Assembly: GCF_954871325.1 (NCBI RefSeq)
Contig: NC_088775.1
Coordinates: 4,823,475 to 4,887,474 of the forward strand
DNA from: Gordionus sp. m RMFG-2023
Taxonomy: Eukaryota; Nematomorpha; Gordioida; Chordodea; Parachordodidae
DNA length: 64,000 nucleotides
Reading direction: 5' to 3'
The position numbers and the translations under genes are program-made. Of this stretch, positions 12,416 to 22,595 are shown piece after piece; positions within the stretch are counted from its first letter, which is position 1; every line of letters begins with the position of its first letter. The notes beneath the pieces are model-generated. The model made no database searches, was not told the origin of the DNA, and saw only the letters and a list, made by a program, of their open reading frames with translations.

Positions 12416-15380
12416 ATGACAAAAAATATGATTGATTTTATAATTCAATTTGGCCCACTACAACCAAGTTCCAATGAATTTATTTATCCAAAAACTCATA
12501 ACAGGTTTGTTTAATAAATTATTGTTGCAATATAACTTATATATTATAAATTATTCAAGAATTATGAATACATTCATATATTGCTTTTATATGTAGGAGC
12601 ATGAAAGATGCCTATTATAAAAAAATAAATTATGACAAATCATTTTCTCAAAGAAAATCTATAGCTCTATTTTGATAAAGTATTCTGTATCTTCTGTATT
12701 ATGTTTGGAAGTCATCAAGCAAGCATGCAATGGACTCATAAAGGTGCAGATAGCTGGAATAATTTAGTCCGGGATATGGAGAGACATGAAACATCCCCTG
12801 TTCATGCAGATTGTGAATATGCAAATATAGCATGGATTTCTCGGGGGCGTATGGATGACCACATTTTATTCAACCAAGAGGAAATTATAACCCAAAATCG
12901 TTATATTATCCATAATATAATTGATGCTATTGTGTATTTAATACGGGACAATATTGCTTTTTGGGGAAGCAATTCTCAAAATGGTAATTTTTCAAGACTT
13001 ATAATTTTGATCTCAAAGAATGTTCCAGTATTAAGAGCATATCTAGAGAAAAATAGTAGTTCACGAGGAAAAAGTGGTAATAAAATATTAAGGCCACAAA
13101 TAAACTTCATATCCTATGGCCATGTTAAAAAATTGGCTGAGACAATAAGAATATTGAATGAAATAATTAAACAAATTATGTCAAATTGTGCCTTTAGCTT
13201 AATATTAGATGGTACATATGATATTTCAAAAAAAGAATGTGTTGCTTTAATTATAAGGTATAATATACAAGAATATCCACACCCACACCCAGTAGAAAGA
13301 ATCATTAATATTTTTACAACTTCTGACACAACAGGAGAAAATATTAAAAATAATGTTCTAACTAAATTAAAGGCATTACATCTTCCACTAGAATACCTGA
13401 TTGGGCAAAGATGTGCTAGTAATATGATAGGTGTTAATAAGGGAGTACAGGCTTTAATATTTAAAGAAGCTCCTAAAGCCATTTATGTCTGGTGCCATGC
13501 TCATAGGCTTAATTTAATTGTTATTCGTATATGTGGATATGGGAATGAAATTAAAAAAACTATGGGAATTTTAGATGAATTATATAATTTTATGAATGGA
13601 GTTAAACGCCAGGGTGTTTTTACCAAATTTCAAATGCAAAAAACCAAGAAATCTCTCAAAAGAATAAAAAACACAACGAAGTAAATATATATAATTTTTT
13701 AAGAATTTTATTTATTTTCAGAAATTGGGCATCATCTTTAAAAGCATTAGAATTAGTGTTGTTAAACGGCTCAGTTTGAGCCGATTTTTAAAAACGGCTA
13801 ACTCAATATTTTAGCTAAAAATATATTGCCTAAGGCTCCAGATTTCGCTAATAGATGTCTAAACCTTTGTGCTATCTATGAGCAAAATCTTCAGACTTGG
13901 GTAATATTTTTCTGGATAAAATATTGGGTTAGCCGTTTTTAAAAATCGGCTCAAATCGGGCCATTTAACAACACTAATTAGAATTTTTTTTAGATGTTTA
14001 TGAATAAATAATAGCCTCTTTGACAGAGTAAAGCAATTCCGATGACGCAATCACATTTTCAATTTCTGAGGGATTGCTATCTAGAATAAAACAATATGAT
14101 TTATTTTAGGATTATTTATTTTGAGAATAATCTTAAAATGTACACATGAAACTTGCATAGAAATGCAGGCAATTGGAAATGATTTAGCAATGGTGATTAA
14201 ATTGTTCCAACATACAAAAAATAAATTCCAAAGATTAAGGGGTAAATTATTATTCATGTATTTTAATTACATTTTCTAATTAAGCAAATGGTGATAGTAT
14301 ATTATATGGATAAGAATAATGTTACAACCGATATTTATAATATTAAGTCAATATTTAAATTGGATCAAAAAAAGTTTGATAATTATATTGATCAACAAAA
14401 AGAAAAGTTTATGAAAAGTATATTTAAAAATAATATATATTTTTTTAGTAAAAAATGAAAATTTTTACCCAGTGATTAATATGATGATTGAACAATTAAA
14501 TGAAAGATTTAATTACGAATCATTAAACTTTTTAAATCAGATTTCTATTTTTAATCCTGCAGGATTAGCAGATAATGAGAATATAGAAATTTCTAAGATA
14601 TCTGAAATTGTGTGTTTATATAATTTTGATGCACAGAAAATTATAGATGAATTTTCCAATTTTAGACCATTATACTTAGATTCCTTATCTATTATTTTTA
14701 GTAAAGATTAAATCAATATTAGAAAAAATGATACCTTATATGATGAAAGTTATTAATTTTATTAACAATTATAATATATGTTTACAGGTGAAAACATTAT
14801 AAATGATAGTAAAATGACCGAAACAAATAGATGGCTGAAATATTCATTTATTCTACCATATAGATTATTAATTAAATCAAGTTCTTTTCCTTATCTTAAA
14901 AAGTTATATAAATATCTTACCATCCCCACCACCTCATTCTCTGCTGAAAGAGCTATAAGTAAAGTCAAAATTGTTAAAACACATATTCGAAATAAAATCT
15001 CTGATTCTTTTTTAGAAATTTTTTTATTAACATCAAGTGAAATTGATATATATGATACATTTAAAACAGAAGATATTATTACAGATTTCGCGTTAACTTC
15101 TAAAAGACTATCTAATCTTTTAATTGGATAATCCTTTTTTTTTAAATATTAAACAGCACTAAATTTAGACATTTGGCATTATAATTCCCTTTTTTCAATA
15201 TTTGAGTAAATTTGGATTACTAGTCCCTTATTAGTTAGTCATTTTTAATTAGTCTTTTTCTGCACATATATTTATATTCCTTGTGTTATATATATCTTTA
15301 ACATTAAAAAAAATTATTATGTAGCAATTATAATATCCATTTTTTTTAAATATTAAATAGCAATAAATTTAGACATTTTA
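12416..15380 (+). mobile_element. hAT transposon (DUF4371/TTF type), plus copy of a head-to-head pair
   Basis: A first exon-like piece at about 12416-12508 encodes IIQFGPLQPSSNEFIYPK, the start of a TTF-type zinc finger, and ends at a GTTTGT donor. A decayed piece follows from about 12598. The long frame 12701-13684 (327 codons) holds SWNNLVRDMERHETSPVHAD, the DUF4371 core (LILDGTYDISKKECVALIIR, PLEYLIGQRCASNMIGV) and YVWCHAHRLNL. 14472-14711 carries the linker. 14778-15131 carries the dimerisation domain with TSFSAERAISKVKIVKTHIR. Stops and frame changes separate these blocks, and a miniature element sits inside at 13754-13976, so this copy is inactive. Homology to the minus copy ends near 15380. 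I could not define terminal repeats or a target duplication for this pair. Confidence 0.9.
13754..13976. mobile_element. Best-preserved TAGTGTTGTTAAA-family miniature element, 223 bp
   Basis: The ends are TAGTGTTGTTAAACGGCTC and GGGCCATTTAACAACACTA. The flanking direct repeat ATTAGAAT at 13746-13753 and 13977-13984 is a perfect 8-bp duplication. The matching position in the inverted hAT copy (10934-10941) carries one ATTAGAAT and no insert, so the empty site is preserved in the same window. Internal inverted motifs (GGCTAACTCAATATTTTA and AAAATATTGGGTTAGCC) would allow a long hairpin. It is non-coding; hAT superfamily is inferred from the 8-bp duplication. Confidence 0.95.
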
Positions 15381-15404
15381 GTATAAATACTTAAAAAAAA
15401 ACTT

Positions 15405-15790
15405 CTTCATCTTCATTTAGTGTGATAATATTATGTAATGGTTGTGGTAGATTTATCTTAAGAGTATCTAATGGAGAGTCAATTTCCTTAAAAGTGTTTA
15501 AAATTATATATTGATCACTTAGATATGATATAAAAAGCATGTATAAAAATCAAAAAATAGTTTAACCTTTTGAAAATATGTTGCAATTGATTTATTTTTT
15601 TTAAATTGAGTATTGATTCCGTTAGTTATTTTGAGATTATTTGCATTTGGACCAAGTTTGTTATAAACCTTATCTTTTTTAATTGCTATTACCTCAAACT
15701 TTACATCACTATTAGGATGTCTTGTTTTGTAATATAAATTAATTTTGTCTTTTCTAATCTTATTGGAGGTGCAGCCTGTAGCATTTTACT
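15405..15790 (-). CDS. Coding-like two-exon fragment, unrecognised
   Basis: On the minus strand, an open frame from about 15785 to 15570 reads TSNKIRKDKINLYYKTRHPN, then SDVKFEVIAIKKDKVYNKLG, and ends at KSIATYFQK followed by a GTTAAA donor. About 90 nt on, a TTTTAAG acceptor joins in phase to EIDSPLDTLKINLPQPLHNI and a stop near 15405. Amino-acid composition and phase continuity suggest real coding sequence, but I see no start codon and no family. It lies between the hAT copy and the LINE, so it may belong to an element rather than to the host. Confidence 0.3.
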
Positions 15791-16009
15791 TTGTAATTTA
15801 TCTTATTGCTTGGCATCTAAATATCCATTTTAAAAAGATGATTTAATAAAAATATCTATAATTTAATGATGTAATAATATATTAATAAAATAGATGTTTT
15901 AAAAATGGTGTAATATGATTAAAATCTACATATGAAAAATTTTTTATTATTATTTATAGATTCCATAAAAGAAGAAAAGGCAATTATCATTCATAAATTA
16001 TTAATAAAA

Positions 16010-16851
16010 GGTTCAAGTAGCGGACTTAGCCTATTTAATATAACATTTGCAAATATTTTATATACCACCGAATTTAGTGCTATATTCCTCTCCAATCTTC
16101 AAGAAATTTAGGATCTTTCGTTTTAGAGAGGTTAATTAAAGTGGCAGTAATCCAATCATTCGGACACACCCGTTCAAACCAAACTCTGGATATGATAGGC
16201 AGAAGAATCTCTGCACATAAACTAGAGTCAGTCTTCAGGTATTCACTATACAGTAAATCTTGACCACAAGCTTTATGATTCTTCAGTTTTTTAATTATTC
16301 CAACTAGTTCAGCTCTAGTTGGGTGGAAAATCCTGGCATTCTTTGAGGGAGATTGTAATGTAAATGAACTTTGTTGGTTTTGTGGAAACTGACTGTTCGA
16401 GATATCGTTAAAGGTTAATCTCTGTTGAATATTATTTAAACTAAGTTGTGGGGGCCAAAATTTAGAAGTAGAGGGATGTTGATCTTCCAATGTATCGATA
16501 AAAGTTTGGGCAATGGATGAACTTTGTTGAGCATTAGTTAAGGTTCGTGGAGGCCAAACATTCGAAGTAGAAGGAAGTTGATCCGTTAAGTGATGTGAGG
16601 TAAGATTATGTTTAGATTGAATAATGTTATCATAATTATCGGAATAAGAATTATCATAACTAGAGAAAGAAAGAGTTGATGGAGGCCAAACTTTTGAAGT
16701 GGTAGGAGATTGATCAAGTAAATTAAAGGTGGAAGGACTATGATCATCAATAGAATTTACAGAACTTACATGGTCACTAAACAAATTAGAATAATGATTG
16801 TACCAAATGTCCATTTGGGTTAGTTATCAGGGTATTCTGATGCCAGAGATT
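16010..16851 (-). mobile_element. LINE segment, inverted copy (linker plus start of reverse transcriptase)
   Basis: The minus frame 16080-16814 (244 residues) starts MDIWYNHYSNLFSDH. It passes through repeats of DQxPSTSxxWPP and ends in the reverse transcriptase N-terminal region: LVGIIKKLKNHKACGQDLLY and CPNDWITATLINLSKTKDP then EDWRGI. This is the mirror image of 17166-18095. The inverted homology also runs through the non-coding junction (ATCAGGGTATTCTGATGCC at about 16827) and stops near 16010 on the outer side. It lacks the catalytic half of the enzyme. Confidence 0.85.
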
Positions 16852-18160
16852 TGTTATGGGAAAATATTCGTGGTATTTTTACTGAGGCGGCGGCCATGTC
16901 CTTACCAGAAATAGATGTTTATCCGGATTGGATTTCGACTGAATCGAAAAGTCTCTTAGTTAATTTAAATGGGAAAGGCCACTATAGAAGAAATAGGGCT
17001 AAATACATATTAGATGATATTAGTCATAAACTTAGGAGAGACAAACGTAGATACTTGGAACGCCGTAGGTAGAAATAAATAACTTGTTTAACAAAAATGA
17101 CTCTTACAAGGTTTTCAGACTACTAAAATATTTTACATCTGGCGGAAACAACGTATATTTAAATTCTGGCATCAGAATACCCTGATAACTAACCCAAAAA
17201 CCCAAATGGACATTTGGTACAATCATTATTCTAATTTGTTTAGTGACCATGTAAGTTCTGTAAATTCTATTGATGATCATAGTCCTTCCACCTTTAATTT
17301 ACTTGATCAATCTCCTACCACTTCGAAAGTTTGGCCTCCATCAACTCTTTCTTTCTCTAGTTATGATAATTCTTATTCCGATAATTATGATAACATTATT
17401 CAATCTAAACATAATCTTACCTCACATCACTTAACGGATCAACTTCCTTCTACTTCGAATGTTTAGCCTCCACGAACCTTAACTAATGCTCAACAAAGTC
17501 TTGTCTCACATCACTTACTGGATCAACTTCCTTCTACTTCGAATGTTTGGCTCCCACGAACCTTAACTAATGCTCAACAAAGTTCATCCATTGCCCAAAC
17601 TTTTATCGATACATTGGAAGATCAACACCCCTCTACTTCGAATTTTGGCCCCCACAACTTAGTTTAAATAATATTCAACAAAGATTAACCTTTAACGATA
17701 TCTCGAACAGTCAGTTTCCACAAAACCAACAAAGTTCATTTACATTACAATCTCCCTCAAAGGATGCCAGGATTTTCCACCCAACTAGAACTGAACTAGT
17801 TGGAATAATTAAAAAACTGAAGAATCATAAAGCTTGTGGTCAAGATTTACTGTATAGTGAATACCTGAAGACTGACTCTAGTTTATGTGCAGAGATTCTT
17901 CTCCCTATCATATCCAAAGTTTGGTTTGAACGGGTGTGTCCGAATGATTGGATTACTGCCACTTTAATTAATCTCCCTAAAACGAAAGATCCTAAATTTC
18001 TTGAAGATTGGAGAGGAATAGCACTAAATTCGGTGGTATATAAAATATTTGCAAATATTATATTAAATAGGCTAAGTCCACTACTTGAACCTTTTTTTTA
18101 TAGATTCCTTGGTCTCGTTTAGGAAAGGCAGAAACACTTGTTGCCAAAATGGCGAGTCCA
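16851..18160 (+). mobile_element. Non-LTR retrotransposon (LINE) fragment, plus strand
   Basis: Colinear pieces run from the end of the endonuclease/linker region at 16851-17072 (AAAMSLPEIDVYPDWISTES, with RRNRAKYILDDISHKLRRDK) through KVFRLLKYFTSGGNN and DIWYNHYSNLFSDH at 17206. After the WPP-repeat linker, the reverse transcriptase begins at about 17790. Motifs seen are LKNHKACGQDLLYSEYLK, NDWITATLINLPKTKDPKFL, EDWRGIALNSVVYKIFANII and, in another frame, SFRKGRNT. The catalytic Y-x-DD block is absent: similarity stops near 18160. A stop interrupts the linker near 17466, and an about 85-bp tandem duplication around 17470-17590 is not found in the inverted copy. The copy is dead and 3'-truncated or interrupted. 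Confidence 0.85.
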
Positions 18161-20470
18161 GCTGATCTGCTATTTTAATGAATGAACAATTATATTATGA
18201 TTGTAACATTGGTTGATGTTTAGTAATCTATCTCTATTATAATAGGTCTATTATTATATTATAAATATTTAAAGCAAACTTTATTCACATATAATTCAAA
18301 AATGCAGTAGATAACATTCTAAATCAACTGATGCCTACCCCCTTTTAGGATATTTGGATGCAAACTGTTCCTACCCCCCCCCCCCCCATGTAGACGCTGG
18401 ATAATTCAAAACAATTTAGATTTTTTAGGTGATGATACAAAAAAAACTTCTTTTAAAAAATATAGGTCAAAATTTTAGGAAATTAATCGCGTTAAAAAAA
18501 TTTTTTTTTATAGTTTGCTTTGTATACGTAATATGATTGTATTTATGGATGAAGTATTGATGGATGTCACGTCATAGGTAATTACGTTCTCTGGGGTTGA
18601 GGAGGCCATTCTTTACTACTCGTAACGAGTCATGAAAGGTGTTAATTTATTATATAATACGCTGGGCTTCTTTATCGAAAAATCGCATTTTCATTATATA
18701 AAATAATTACCAAATAAATTTAAATTTTACACGGCTGGATGATTATAAGAAAAAGGTTAGTATCATTTAAAACTTGTTCAAATCAAGCAAACTTATATCT
18801 TATTTTCTGGATCTCAGAAAAAAAAAGCTTACCATGAACGATTTGATAGCCAATTCTGGTATCAGGGGAGAGTAAAAATGTAGCATAGCGGCTTGAGCGT
18901 ATTCCGTTATCTGCGAGCAAAAGAAAAGGCATTAAATTGACATATACTAATAATTAAAACCTTTCTAAAGACGTGGTACCGCGATTCGATCCAGATTTCT
19001 GCCTATAAATATTTTAAAAAATTTACTGATTATTTCTCAGCATTCATTACTATTTCCTGTTCAATATAATCTATTAGAGAGGAAGGGTGGGAGGAGGGAT
19101 CAATTAAAAGATTTTGCCTAATGGATGGCATATACTGCTAAAATAAATTCTGTCTAATTTTTTTCTAGCCAGTTTATCATCGATTTACATCGAATCAATC
19201 ATATCAGGTGTTGTAGTTGTTCCAAGTGAGAAAATAAAAAAAATATATTCCCAACGTATTTAGCGGTCATTCTATACGAATCATAAAACAAGAAAAGTTC
19301 GATTAAAATCTAAGAAAATATTAGTAGGCAAATGGTCTAATTTAAGATATTTCGTGTTTTGATTTCCCCATCCATTTTTTATAACCCTTAGGGAGTTATA
19401 ATTTTATAGTGTTTAAATTAACTAATGCCATTTTTTAAGATTATTTTTTTTAACTTTAACTGATTTGATAAGATTAGGTTAAATTCAGTGATGTATCGAT
19501 TATCGGTCTTTTAATTTTAACCAGACACGGGCGGGGCTGTTTATTTTTTTTTTAAATATGCCAGGGTCAAGTCTAAAAAATTTTTTTTTAAATACCCATA
19601 CCGGGCCGAAAATTTTTATAAAATCAGGGCCGGGCCCTGCAAATGGTACCTATCCCGTCAAAGGGTGTTTGATTTTATGTGTTTTTCATAAAAATATTTA
19701 ATCATGTCGTTTATTTATCTACATACAAAAAAAATATTATCGTTTTCGAGTAGCGTGTGTCTAGTCGGTGCGTGCATATATCACGTCTACGGTATAAATT
19801 TGAGTTGGAATTCAGCAAAGACCTAATTTTATTTTTAAGAACCCAAATAGGTGGTTCTGTGCTACGAGGTCTTATATAGAATATCGAAAGGGGGCCAAGT
19901 GATCTCGCCATTTAATGTTTTAATATTTAATTGTTGTTTAGCAAAAACATGATAGGCGTTTAGCGTGATTTTGTTTATCAAATGGTCTGACGGGGATGTA
20001 TCTCACTAGTTTACTCGAAATTGATAATAAAATTTTTATAAATTATTATTTAAAAAAAATTCCGGCCTATATTAAGCTAATGAATCGATCAAAAAAAATA
20101 TATACAAATGAGAATAGTGATGGGAAATGATGGGGTTTTAATTTTAATTTCTTTATACTATGAAATGTATTTTAATTTTATAAATAAAAATATGCTTTAT
20201 ATGAAAAAAAAACTTATACTGTATATCAAATATGTGGTGTGGGGCATCTCTAGTTAAAATCGATGGTAATAACTCCGTAAAAGGATCTCCTCAAAAACTA
20301 GTAAAACAGTTTTAACTGGAAATTAGTTTGAAATCTTAAGTGGTAAAGACAAGAGAGGCGGTAATCATTAGGCGATTTGTCGCCTTTTCATTGTTTATTA
20401 TCAAAAAGCTTAGGAAAAGCGTTAGCCGAATTTCTCGAATTAAAAGAGTTCCGCAAACTAAGTATTGATT
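18160..20470. other. Mostly non-coding stretch with scattered repeat pieces
   Basis: It contains a long C-run near 18376, a tRNA-box-like stretch at 18880-18990, a GC-rich GGCCCGG-family patch at about 19525-19640, and a compositionally balanced block at about 19740-19910. The balanced block holds a 66-codon minus frame starting MARSLGPLSIFYIRPRSTEP, for which I have no function. No complete gene was recognised. Confidence 0.4.
18508..18609 (-). CDS. Small possible N-terminal exon, unrecognised
   Basis: A 33-codon minus frame starts MASSTPENVITYDVTSINTS and then runs into AT-rich sequence. Its base composition is less AT-rich than its surroundings. A GTATAC donor occurs inside the frame. No family was recognised and no partner exon was found. 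Confidence 0.2.
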   Translation of the reverse strand: MASSTPENVITYDVTSINTSSINTIILRIQSKL

Positions 20471-20481
20471 TTAAACTTACG

Positions 20482-20912
20482 CTTAGTGCGTTGGTGGCGG
20501 CGGAAGGCACCTCGGACCAGTACCAGACGTTGCCTCCGTAGCTTTCGCCCCCGCTGACGATATCATCACTTTCAAAACGGGAGGACACTGCGTACCGCTC
20601 GTCGTAAGCCCGAACTACGACGGCTTCCACTATAAGACTACGAAGGCAGACGCGCGCTCGAAGGACCTGGCCCACTACTACGTCCAGAACGACAACACTG
20701 GATTGGAGAGCTGGAGTCATGTGCGGTTGCGATAGTGGGGGATAAGGAGGGCGTCCGGGACCGGGCCCTTTTGCGGTAGGAATTTGAGGGGGAACTTGGG
20801 TGGCGTCATCCACGGGAGGAGGTGGTGGAGCGGCTGAATACGAGATGGCGGTAGAGGGAGCGCGGATTGAGACGGACATGTCGAGAAAGAGGCGGTTAAG
20901 GCCTATGACCAT
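20482..20912 (-). CDS. GC-rich 5' exon of an unrecognised proline-rich protein
   Basis: A long minus-strand frame begins at ATG 20912 (a second ATG, MSVSIRAPSTAIS, lies 11 codons in) and runs to a GTAAGT donor at 20481-20476. It begins with a proline-rich stretch (AAPPPPPVDDATQVPPQIPT, GPGPGRPPYPPLSQP). A hydrophobic run (SSVVVLDVVVGQVLRARVCL) follows, then an acidic/glycine segment (RFESDDIVSGGESYGGNVWY). The exon coincides almost exactly with an island of GC-rich DNA in an otherwise very AT-rich region, which is unusual for this window. The exact complement also has an open frame with strongly coding-like codons on the + strand (20490-20720; GFHYKTTKADARSKDLAHYY), so the strand is not certain. 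I prefer minus because one frame covers the whole island, with a start and a consensus donor. If MED27 spans 8.5-27.2 kb, this exon lies inside its intron. Confidence 0.45.
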
Positions 20913-20929
20913 AGTCTCGATTATCCTGA

Positions 20930-22050
20930 ATAAATGAATGGTATATTGTTCGGTTTATCTGATATATATGCTCAGCCACTCGCGTTATATACAATAATAA
21001 AATTATTAAAAAATTGTATAAATTTTCATATTGAATCAACCAGAGATTAATTCTAATCCCTTCCCGTATTGGTCCGGGGTTTTTCTAACATAGGACATGG
21101 AATATGATAGAATTTTCTGGGGTCTGCATGGAACCAGTTATTTATGGAATATATATATTATATACTCCTCGCCCTTAATTTATCTCATTTCTTTTAACCT
21201 CATTATACCCAAAAATAATTAGCCAAAGTATGCAAATTAGATAAACGAGTGTGAGTCGCAGTGTACATATTCTGATAAATGAGCTTTGGGAAGTCATTCT
21301 AAAATAACATACAGTTAAAGCTGAGAGGGAAAAAAAATTTACAATTTTGATAAAATTTAGTTAGAAAATTGCGCTCGGGTCTTTTGCTATTATTGATAAT
21401 GATGAAAGATAAACAGCTCTAGAATCTGAATTCCTATACTCAAAATTGGAAACTTTTTATTTCAGCCCAATGACTCCAGTAGATTTCCTGTTGGTGATGA
21501 TTTTTTTTTTTAAAAAAGTATACTTTTTAAATCACTTACAACCTGTATTATTTTTATCACCAACTTTAAACTTCTTCAATTAATTATGATCAAATGTTAA
21601 AATAAATCTTTTAACCATTTACATGTATTGAACCTTTTTTAGTTTATTATATATATTTTTTTTTAAATAAATTTATTTAAATGTTGCATATTTAAATATT
21701 TACTTTATATTTTTGTTTTTTTGTTAAACTTATTTTTGTTTTGTAATATAATAACATTCTTATATTTTTGATTTTATAATTTAACCTTTTCTTATTAACT
21801 TATTATTTAATATTCTAATTTTTAGTTTTGTAAAAAGTTATATATTATAAATATACGAGAGAAAAAGATAATAAAATATATAGTTAAAATAGTTTCACCT
21901 TATTAATAAATTATTTACATGGTGCCTCGGGTACCTCTTGGTGGGATATACTAAAAAAAACTCCTTAGTCATAATCCCACTAAGATGGTGTAACATGCAA
22001 ATTTTTATTATATTTATACTTCAACATATTTCAACAAACTCTCCAACACC
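20930..22050. other. AT-rich, no gene recognised
   Basis: The region upstream of the GC-rich minus exon would contain its promoter. I see no distinctive core element beyond TATATA-rich sequence. The 21500-21900 part is almost pure A/T. Confidence 0.35.
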
Positions 22051-22055
22051 ATGTT

Positions 22056-22430
22056 ATGTTTCAAATAATTAAAATCCCCTGGACCATGTCCGTGTATGAT
22101 GTACTTTTTGAGTTGACTGAAAACCCTGATGTAGATTACTTTCGTGGGTCTAATACAGGAGATGTTTTCTTTCAGTTCTATAGTTTAAAAGAAATGTTGA
22201 AATACCACGAAGCTCTTAATGGGAAATTTTGTATTTTTGGCGACTCGGAATTCATTGAAATCTCACGTATCTTTATTAAAACATAAATTATAACGCATTT
22301 TGGAAATATTATTAATTATTTAAATAAACAATTTATAAAGTTATTAATGGATATTAAACCCACTGATGCACCGTATAAATTTCCCAAGTTAAGCGGACCT
22401 TTAACTGAAGTCTATAATTAGTTGTGTACT
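22056..22430 (+). CDS. RRM-like coding fragment, probably part of a decayed or spliced gene
   Basis: The frame 22056-22286 has the layout of an hnRNP-F/H or ESRP-type RNA-recognition motif. IIKIPWTMSVYDVLFEL would be the first strand and helix. NTGDVFFQFYSLKEMLKYHE resembles the 'TGEAFVxF.S.EDA' second half, and SEFIEISRI resembles the final strand. Further on, 22347-22420 reads IKPTDAPYKFPKLSGPLTEV in another frame, then FTTSTSSDSIKINTLFSNLT follows at about 22440-22530. These segments need splicing or are frame-shifted relative to each other, so this may be a pseudogene. The RRM assignment is by pattern only. Confidence 0.35.
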
Positions 22431-22595
22431 TGATTATTTCACGACCAGCACATCATCTGACTCTATTAAGATTAATACATTATTTTCTAATTTGACAGTT
22501 GATGTGTTTGATAATATTAAATCCATATGGTAGAACATTGATATCTTAGTCATGATCCCAAATTAATTCATTATTTATATATTTTATTTTTATAT

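Noticed and set aside
18880-18990. tRNA-like A box (TAGCATAGCGGCTTGAGCG) and B-box-like GATTCGATCC
   Set aside because: Spacing is about 85 nt and the putative T-arm has no complementary stem. No acceptor stem forms. At most a decayed tRNA-derived repeat.
20490-20720. Plus-strand frame in the GC-rich island
   Set aside because: Coding-like, but closed by stops before the island ends and with no convincing acceptor-donor pair. Kept as an alternative only.
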